From NCBI GenBank assembly GCA_946803715.1, contig CAMPET010000347.1, forward strand, positions 33,360 through 52,370: a stretch of DNA of 19,011 nt, given 5' to 3'. Source of the stretch: Beroe ovata (Eukaryota > Ctenophora > Nuda > Beroida > Beroidae). Below, one piece after another: positions 16,801 to 19,011 of this stretch (position 1 is its first letter; each line of letters begins with the position of its first letter). The notes under the pieces are model-generated. The model did no database searches. It was not told where the DNA came from and saw only the letters and a list, made by a program, of their open reading frames with translations. The position numbers and the translations under genes are program-made.

Positions 16801-16815
16801 GTGTAGTATAGTAAT
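7711..16815 (-). CDS. Multi-exon gene: Ig-like, GCC2/GCC3 cysteine-rich and sushi/CCP extracellular protein (partial)
   Basis: Seventeen exons were joined on the minus strand: 16815-16697, 16179-16070, 14940-14846, 14691-14423, 12020-11891, 11686-11546, 10936-10835, 10451-10308, 10162-10061, 9929-9786, 9662-9477, 9316-9137, 9041-8850, 8750-8568, 8485-8297, 8182-8003, 7899-7711. All introns are GT-AG, all junction phases agree, and no internal stop remains in about 885 codons. Order: unassigned N-terminal part, truncated Ig-like piece, Ig-like domain (C164, W176, C219 in model numbering), five GCC2/GCC3 cysteine-rich modules, seven sushi/CCP modules. In animals such modules occur in adhesion proteins, complement-like regulators and SVEP1-type proteins; the function here is inferred only from architecture. 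No signal peptide exon or membrane anchor was found, so both ends are incomplete. Exons in the cysteine-rich and sushi parts are firm; the first three are less so. Confidence 0.8.
8003..8182 (-). CDS. Exon 16: sushi/CCP module 6
   Basis: The acceptor follows TATTTCAG and the donor is GTAGAA; phase 1-1, 180 bp. Cysteines: ICTELPNL, ISCEEGHTLSGS, LTCLKHQ and PTCQK. The usual turn Tyr is His here. Closest to module 4. Confidence 0.92.
8297..8485 (-). CDS. Exon 15: sushi/CCP module 5
   Basis: The acceptor follows TAATCTCAG and the donor is GTAATC; phase 1-1, 189 bp. Cysteines: RCDGLPEDI, VGCIPGYSLQGSD, MTCIKGD and LEC. Shares LPEDI with module 3 and GYxLQG with module 2. Confidence 0.92.
8568..8750 (-). 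CDS. Exon 14: sushi/CCP module 4
   Basis: The acceptor follows AAATTTTCAG and the donor is GTCATT, a weak but phase-consistent site; phase 1-1, 183 bp. Cysteines: TCTELPENG, YLNCDTGYTMTSG, ATCVTD and VC. Close in sequence to module 6 (both carry CTELP and VITQTV/LITQTV), which suggests duplication within the gene. Confidence 0.9.
8850..9041 (-). CDS. Exon 13: sushi/CCP module 3 (divergent, six cysteines)
   Basis: The acceptor follows TTTTAACTCAG and the donor is GTTAGT; phase 1-1, 192 bp. The four sushi cysteines are present (QCSGLPED, PVSCDP, ITCDAG, KCNPI), with two extra ones (IQC and PHC). The canonical C-x-x-G-Y-x-L-x-G turn is replaced by CDPHCNTEMRGD. The frame is fully open. Confidence 0.88.
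9137..9316 (-). CDS. Exon 12: sushi/CCP module 2
   Basis: The acceptor follows TAATGCTCAG and the donor is GTAGGT; phase 1-1, 180 bp. Sushi cysteines: TCSEVP, VYCEPGYNLQGD, ITCIKD and LSC. It was found from splice sites and cysteine spacing; the open stretch lacks a start codon. It is the only sushi exon here that ends in A rather than G or T, giving Asn at the next junction. Confidence 0.9.
9477..9662 (-). CDS. Exon 11: sushi/CCP module 1
   Basis: The acceptor follows ATCCTCGTAG and the donor is GTAGCT; phase 1-1, 186 bp, 62 residues. Four cysteines lie in sushi order: ESCVG, PLSCAAGFSLHGS, VQCVDG and PSC. The G-F/Y-x-L-x-G turn is present. The usual Trp before the last Cys is replaced by Phe. 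Confidence 0.92.
9786..9929 (-). CDS. Exon 10: GCC2/GCC3-type cysteine-rich module, the last before the sushi run
   Basis: The acceptor follows GTTTTTCAG and the donor is GTATAT; phase 1-1, 144 bp, 48 residues. It reads PCSEGTYRSSS, QCTGCPANHYSS, ICFECPANS and ends TAC. This is the clearest GCC2/GCC3 (ephrin-receptor-like) repeat in the gene. Confidence 0.92.
10061..10162 (-). CDS. Exon 9: short cysteine-rich module (34 residues)
   Basis: The acceptor follows CATCTCCAG and the donor is GTAAAT; phase 1-1, 102 bp. The peptide contains YCNGVSYM, ACVVCEVGF and a final HMC. It matches the first part of a GCC2/GCC3 module (like exon 8), whereas exon 7 matches the last part. Confidence 0.85.
10308..10451 (-). 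CDS. Exon 8: GCC2/GCC3-type cysteine-rich module
   Basis: The acceptor follows TATCAACCAG and the donor is GTAAGA; phase 1-1, 144 bp, 48 residues. Cysteine pairs appear as DCNAGYH, GCEEC and TCSPCPDG, followed by a Ser/Gly-rich stretch and a terminal Cys completed across the splice (D-C). Confidence 0.9.
10470..10690. repeat. Two adjoining AT-rich minisatellites in an intron
   Basis: First TATATGTATGTACTTAC-like units (about 10476-10600), then AAGACGTGTAAAAGTAT-like units (about 10610-10685). They lie in the 383-bp intron between exons 8 and 7, the only enlarged intron in the cysteine-rich block besides that between exons 7 and 6. Confidence 0.85.
10835..10936 (-). CDS. Exon 7: short cysteine-rich module (34 residues)
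   Basis: The acceptor follows CATTCCAG and the donor is GTAATC; phase 1-1, 102 bp. The peptide has VCNANTYG, SCTPCPEG and a final IEDC. It is the C-terminal two thirds of a GCC2/GCC3 module, lacking one Cys pair relative to its 48-residue neighbours. Confidence 0.85.
11546..11686 (-). CDS. Exon 6: GCC2/GCC3-type cysteine-rich module 1
   Basis: The acceptor follows CAATCTCAG and the donor is GTGAGT; phase 1-1, 141 bp, 47 residues. Cysteine pattern: TCNAGY, LCTAC, SCISC, then a terminal Cys made across the splice. This is the ephrin-receptor-like/GCC2-GCC3 pattern (two C-x-x-C pairs and a G-x-x-S-x-x-x-x-x-S stretch before the last Cys). Confidence 0.88.
11891..12020 (-). CDS. Exon 5: second half of the Ig-like domain
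   Basis: The acceptor follows AAATCTTCAG and the donor is GTTTAA; the exon runs phase 0 to phase 1 (130 bp). It carries the F-strand signature VRLSHSGTYKC, the classic L-x-x-S-G-x-Y-x-C motif with the second core cysteine. The phase-0 entry matches the exon 4 donor. The open frame continues upstream to about 12101, but those bases resemble an intronic repeat at 12220-12290, which supports starting the exon at 12020. Confidence 0.85.
12051..12290. repeat. Direct repeat pair in the intron next to the Ig exon
   Basis: TTCACCAACTTAAAGTT...ACTTAAACGGCGTTT at about 12051-12090 resembles TTCACCACTTAAAGG...CACTTAATCGGCGTTT at about 12220-12276. Copies differ by small insertions and substitutions. 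Confidence 0.65.
12565..12645. repeat. GAATACC-motif tandem repeat with inverted ends
   Basis: GGAATACCCAAC, AGAATACCTAAC and CGAATACCCAAC recur about 16 bp apart, closed by the inverse GTTTGGTATTCCG. The outermost copies can pair as a hairpin. Confidence 0.75.
12713..13102 (+). other. Open frame of 129 codons in a repeat-rich intron, doubtful gene
   Basis: An uninterrupted plus-strand frame with an acidic run (WEEEEDIL) and several cysteines, lying antisense inside the 2.4-kb intron of the main gene. The opposite strand is also open over 12829-13086, and no splice sites or known domain were seen. It may be a fragment of a mobile element or chance. Confidence 0.15.
13147..13240. repeat. 23-bp tandem repeat (GACCGCTATATGACCATTG-type)
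   Basis: Three to four units of GACCGCTATATGACCATTG plus AATT/TATT run head to tail; one unit carries a further duplication of GACCATT. Confidence 0.85.
13324..13391. repeat. GACCCC-rich repeat related to 1353-1475, with one unresolved base
   Basis: Segments such as GGACCCCCTATTGACC and CCTCTACTGACCCC resemble the repeat near 1360. Base 13388 is N, an ambiguous call in the assembly. Confidence 0.6.
13392..13700. other. Intron stretch without recognised gene
   Basis: A 78-codon frame on the minus strand (13652-13416) is open, but shows no domain and no splice context. Motifs GTATACTC and its complement recur near 13397-13456. Confidence 0.4.
13705..13845. repeat. G-rich segment with GATTACGTAAT motifs
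   Basis: GATTACGTAATAT occurs at about 13730 and 13822, with GATTACGGA copies between, separated by long G runs. This looks like overlapping ends of a short non-autonomous element. Confidence 0.6.
14126..14342. repeat. Cluster of four strong hairpins
   Basis: (1) GCTCACC 14126-14132 pairs with GGTGAGC 14156-14162, enclosing a GGCC-CTTCA-GGCC hairpin. (2) GCAAAAAGG...CCC-TTC-GGG...CCTTTTTGC at 14169-14198. (3) AGGGGCT-TGCC-AGCCCCT at 14231-14248. (4) CAGCC-AAA-GGCTG at 14330-14342. All lie in the intron that splits the Ig domain, about 80 bp from exon 4. Confidence 0.85.
14423..14691 (-). CDS. Exon 4: truncated Ig-like piece plus first half of an Ig-like domain
   Basis: The acceptor follows TGCTCAG and the donor is GTAAGT; the exon runs phase 1 to phase 0 (269 bp). 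It opens with VKIPC and AWYGE, like strands B and C of an Ig fold, but reaches a G-strand-like segment (FHYVLVV) without a second cysteine. A second Ig-like half follows: DGASIMLSC (B-strand cysteine) and VRWFQDG (core tryptophan, strand C). The partner half is in the next exon. A possible 45-bp in-frame intron (14590-14634) lies inside the exon. Confidence 0.75.
14846..14940 (-). CDS. Exon 3: Trp-rich linker ahead of the Ig-like region
   Basis: The acceptor follows CCTTTTCAG and the donor is GTGAGA. Of the three frames only phase 2 is open, and it matches the phase-2 donor of exon 2; the exon leaves in phase 1 (95 bp). The peptide has two tryptophans and one cysteine, ending in RWGAACITG. 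The frame match across a 1.1-kb repeat-filled intron is the main reason to join it to exon 2. Confidence 0.55.
15025..15950 (+). repeat. Head-to-tail array of the dispersed repeat (copies B and C plus a partial tail)
   Basis: A tail fragment (about 15025-15196) is followed by copy B (about 15197-15545) and copy C (about 15546-15950). Matching landmarks are offset by about 328 bp: CGATGATTCAGTG at 15352 and 15681, ACGTGCAACTCTTG at about 15421 and 15748. The array fills the 1.1-kb intron between exons 3 and 2 and includes (GACA)n near 15150 and (GA)n near 15450. Confidence 0.9.
16070..16179 (-). CDS. Exon 2: unassigned N-terminal region
   Basis: The acceptor follows CAATTTTCAG and the donor is GTAGAT. 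The exon enters in phase 0, matching the previous donor, and leaves in phase 2 (110 bp, 36 codons plus 2 bases). It includes the motif SVYTWSGEE followed by the hydrophobic strands FLLLK and FTVIV. Part of it superficially resembles the S-Y-x-W-x-G region of CutA1-type proteins, but the rest does not fit that family, so no assignment is made. Confidence 0.55.
16697..16815 (-). CDS. Exon 1 of those found: unassigned N-terminal region
   Basis: The acceptor follows CCCTATTTCAG and the donor is GTAAGT. The exon enters in phase 1 and leaves in phase 0 (119 bp, 40 residues). The peptide is beta-strand-like and polar and contains an N-N-S glycosylation sequon near residue 33, which suits an extracellular protein. 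There is no cysteine. It is not the first exon, because it has no start codon and begins mid-codon. I do not recognise the domain. Confidence 0.55.
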
Positions 16816-16859
16816 CTGAAATAGGGTTTCCTTCATTGTAAGTCACCAATAAACAGTAA

Positions 16860-16970
16860 ATTGGGGGGGGGGCAACGCCATTTTAGGCCACAAACACATC
16901 CGAAATCGCAAAATGGCCCTAGAATCTGTGGCCCTATATGGCCTTTTATGGCCCTAAAATTAATGAAATT
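16860..16970. repeat. Poly-G run and ATGGCCCT repeats
   Basis: A run of ten or more G at about 16862 is followed by repeated TGGCCCTA/TGGCCTTT motifs, partly inverted (TAGGGCCAT-type). Low-complexity element remnant. Confidence 0.7.
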
Positions 16971-17009
16971 TTTACAGTCCACTAATAAATGATAATTGCT
17001 GATTCAGCA

Positions 17010-17291
17010 TTAACATGTAGATGTGACTCTTGGAAAATGTTGGTTTAGAGGCATTTTGAGGACGTATAACTGCTCATCACCCTTGTGAATCATGGAATAT
17101 ATGACCGTTTTTAAGAAGGCCATCTTCCTCGATTCACCACTTTCTTTCATGATGTGCTTATAGTTATACTGGGTCCGCCCTTGCAGACCTCTGCTCTGTT
17201 TATGTATCATTCTAGCAGCGATTTGTTGTTCACTGCTCAGTTTTCTGCAGACTGCAGTCGTCGGATTGTCTGGGATTCCGCTTATCTGTGC
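17010..17291 (-). pseudogene. Unrecognised coding-like remnant
   Basis: The frame is open for 93 codons from after a TGA at 17294-17292 to TAA near 17010. The peptide looks protein-like (LSSEQQIAARM, YKHIMKESGESRKMAFLK) but matches no family I know. It sits upstream of the first exon found of the main gene, in the same orientation, so it could be a remnant of a mobile element or an unplaced exon. Confidence 0.3.
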
Positions 17292-17347
17292 TCAAACTGA
17301 TCCAGGTCCGCTATTGGCGGCAAATTCCTAGGTAGGTAGTTCCAAAT

Positions 17348-17690
17348 TCATAGATTAGGGCCAATAGCAGCAGAAGACGAATCATTCATGGCTGATTGTA
17401 CTGATGTACCTATTAATGATAGGAACCGTATCTTTATACGGCTTTTGAGTGCCTTCACGACATGATGCTGTACACATTTTATCGTCATGCTAACGGTGGT
17501 TATGGAGTATTTTCCACATTTGGACATATCTTTCACACCTTTTACGTTAGAATGGCATGGGGCCACAAAACTTAAATCATGTACTCATGTAGTCAAGATG
17601 AATCTAACACTGGCTCTTGGATGGTACCCCTCTATCAGCTTGATATATTCTTCAATCGCTGATGGAATTTCCATCATTGAAGTATAGTTG
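17348..17690 (-). pseudogene. Unrecognised coding remnant with an in-frame stop
   Basis: On the minus strand the frame from about 17690 reads MMEIPSAIEEYIKLIEGYH, meets one TGA, then continues in the same frame (FVAPCHSNVKGVKDMSKCG) to 17348. The continuity of frame across the stop suggests a decayed coding sequence, perhaps from a mobile element. A further open stretch of 72 codons lies at 17945-17730 on the same strand. Confidence 0.3.
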
Positions 17691-18049
17691 GTAGTATAGT
17701 ACCAACTGAGTACTCTAAATGATAACGAATCAGTGATTCGTTAACATTGATCCTGGTGGTAGAATCTCTTGCTCTGAAGCTGCTGAGGGCCCATGACGCT
17801 GCTGAACGACTCTGCTGGACAATGGCATAAGTGTGACTTCCAGACTTTTGAGATGATCTACTTCAGTGATCATCATGCTCATCCCCTCCCAGCTCTGTTT
17901 AAGATGCTGTGTGCACTGTGCAGTTGTACATCCCGGAAGAGGCATTGTGTCTGGTTAAACCTCCCTGACCTTGATGCTTTCAAAATCTTCAGATGGGACC
18001 TAGACTGTTGCCTGAGGCTCGTTCAGAGATGGATCAATGGTGATCCTTA

Positions 18050-18510
18050 AACTTGATTTCCCCGATATGCCCCTTTTCGCCCCTGGAGTGCCCCCTTTTA
18101 GCACCCAGAATGCCCCCTATTCGCCTCAGAAATGCCCTCTTATTGTCCGCGGGAAATTGTACGGTGCGTGCCCCATGGGCGCCTCTTTTTTCCCTTTTGT
18201 GCACCCTTTTCGCCTCCTTTTTTGCCCCTTTTTTCTACCGCATCCTACACGCAAGTTCCCAAATTGCTCCCTTTGTGCAATGTACACCCTTCGTGCCCCT
18301 ATTGCGCTCCCTTATTCGAATACTTCTCGCGGGGGGTCACAGAGGGGGCAGAGTAGGAACACAAAGTTGGCAGAGTGGGAACACAAAGTGGGCACGTAGG
18401 GGGCAATTTGGGAACACTCTCCGCAGAAAGGCACAATGGGGGCAAAAATGGGGCAAAATCGTAGCGCCCTTAGGGCACGCACCGGGCATGAAGGGGGCAC
18501 AAAGTTTGTT
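18050..18510. mobile_element. Large imperfect foldback element
   Basis: The left half is rich in TGCCCCTTTT and the right half in GGGGGCAAAA. CGGTGCGTGCCCCATGGGCGC (18162-18182) pairs with 18464-18484 in 19 of 21 positions; TTCCCAAATTGC (18256-18267) pairs exactly with 18403-18414. The several overlapping open frames here are by-products of this composition. Confidence 0.8.
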
Positions 18511-18631
18511 ATAGTGATGAGTGATACTTCGGTAGGCAGATTTGGAGTTCCCTGCCATGCCCACTGAGCTATGGGTGAAGATACCTTAGTCCCAAGTTTC
18601 TCAACTCAATGAAGCCACATCTTTTTTTTAG

Positions 18632-18831
18632 TCAATTGCACAAGAAACTGTGAGGGAGGTTTAATTGAGGAGCTGCTCTTCTTGAGTTCTTCCAGGGGTC
18701 TCTATTTGTTGAATGTTGACCACCTGCGTCCTGCTAATGCTATAAAACGCATCTTCCTAGCACATGCCGTTCTAAGTTTTAACTTAGTCCACTCCAGTTC
18801 ACTCACATCTCAATTGAACAATAACATTTAG
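18632..18831 (+). CDS. Possible plus-strand exon, unrecognised
   Basis: A strong acceptor (CTTTTTTTTAG) is followed by a frame open for 66 codons in phase 1, ending at TAG 18829-18831. The peptide (NCTRNCEGGLIEELLFLSSS) is leucine-rich with an N-C-T sequon. There is no recognisable domain and no supporting upstream exon, so it may be a mobile-element fragment or chance. Confidence 0.2.
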
Positions 18832-18844
18832 CTTGCGATGGAAT

Positions 18845-19011
18845 TTGCTGACACCACTGCATAACTGTGACGTAGGAATTCATGCTTCCGATGGAATCTG
18901 CTGACACCAGTATGTCATAACAGGACTGTGTGACAAATGGGCACTCATTCGTCACAACTTGCTGACACCACTGCATAAGTGTGACGTAGGAATGCATGCA
19001 TCGGAAGAGAG
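18845..19011. repeat. 114-bp tandem repeat, cut by the window edge
   Basis: TTGCTGACACCACTGCATAA...GTGACGTAGGAAT at 18845 recurs at 18959, exactly 114 bp on. A shorter partial copy (CTGCTGACACCA) lies between. On the minus strand the frame is open across both copies and gives the repeated peptide SYVT(L/V)MQWCQQ with a 38-residue period. Confidence 0.85.

Noticed and set aside
16070-16815. CutA1-like assignment for exons 1-2
   Set aside because: Only a short S-x-Y-x-W-x-G stretch agrees; the conserved cysteine/asparagine region and the rest of the fold are missing, and the exons join an extracellular protein.
18037-18564. Five overlapping open frames, Pro/Cys-rich
   Set aside because: They follow from the C-rich and G-rich halves of the foldback element; none has a domain or splice context.

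Overview
The window looks like nuclear DNA of a non-vertebrate animal. It is AT-rich and intron-rich, uses GT-AG introns mostly of 80-200 bp, and is dense in short repeats. It has a degenerate TTAGGG-type (animal telomere-like) tract and encodes extracellular domain types (immunoglobulin-like, GCC2/GCC3 cysteine-rich, sushi/CCP) typical of animal surface or secreted proteins. A sponge or another early-branching or marine invertebrate would fit, but that is inference. No prokaryotic operon or CRISPR array was seen, and no intact transposase was recognised.

The main content is one multi-exon gene on the minus strand, from 16815 down to at least 7711. I reconstructed 17 internal exons from GT-AG sites, and every junction keeps the reading frame. 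The model covers about 885 codons. In order it holds an N-terminal part I cannot assign (three exons), an exon with a truncated Ig-like piece plus the first half of an Ig-like domain, the second half of that domain, five GCC2/GCC3-type cysteine-rich exons of alternating length (about 48 and 34 residues), and seven sushi/CCP exons. From the cysteine-rich part on, all exons are phase 1-1, one module per exon. A possible last exon lies at 7539-7624. The 5' end with a signal peptide was not found and probably lies beyond the first exon seen or outside the window. The architecture suggests a secreted or surface adhesion, recognition or complement-like protein.

Left part (1-7500): a TG microsatellite; a possible plus-strand terminal exon (804-989); a GC-rich hairpin repeat (about 1353-1475); a minus-strand first coding exon of a Ser/Glu-rich protein with a nuclear localisation motif (1646-2206); a telomere-like tract; a CpG-rich inverted-repeat element (3130-3498); an 18-bp minisatellite with a perfect 44-bp palindrome (4019-4293); a dispersed repeat (5190-5650); and a tRNA-like SINE head (6823-6880).

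Introns of the main gene carry minisatellites, a hairpin cluster (14126-14342) and a head-to-tail array of the same dispersed repeat (15025-15950). Right part (16860-19011): GGCCCT repeats, decayed coding remnants on the minus strand, a large foldback element (18050-18510), and a 114-bp tandem duplication at the window edge.
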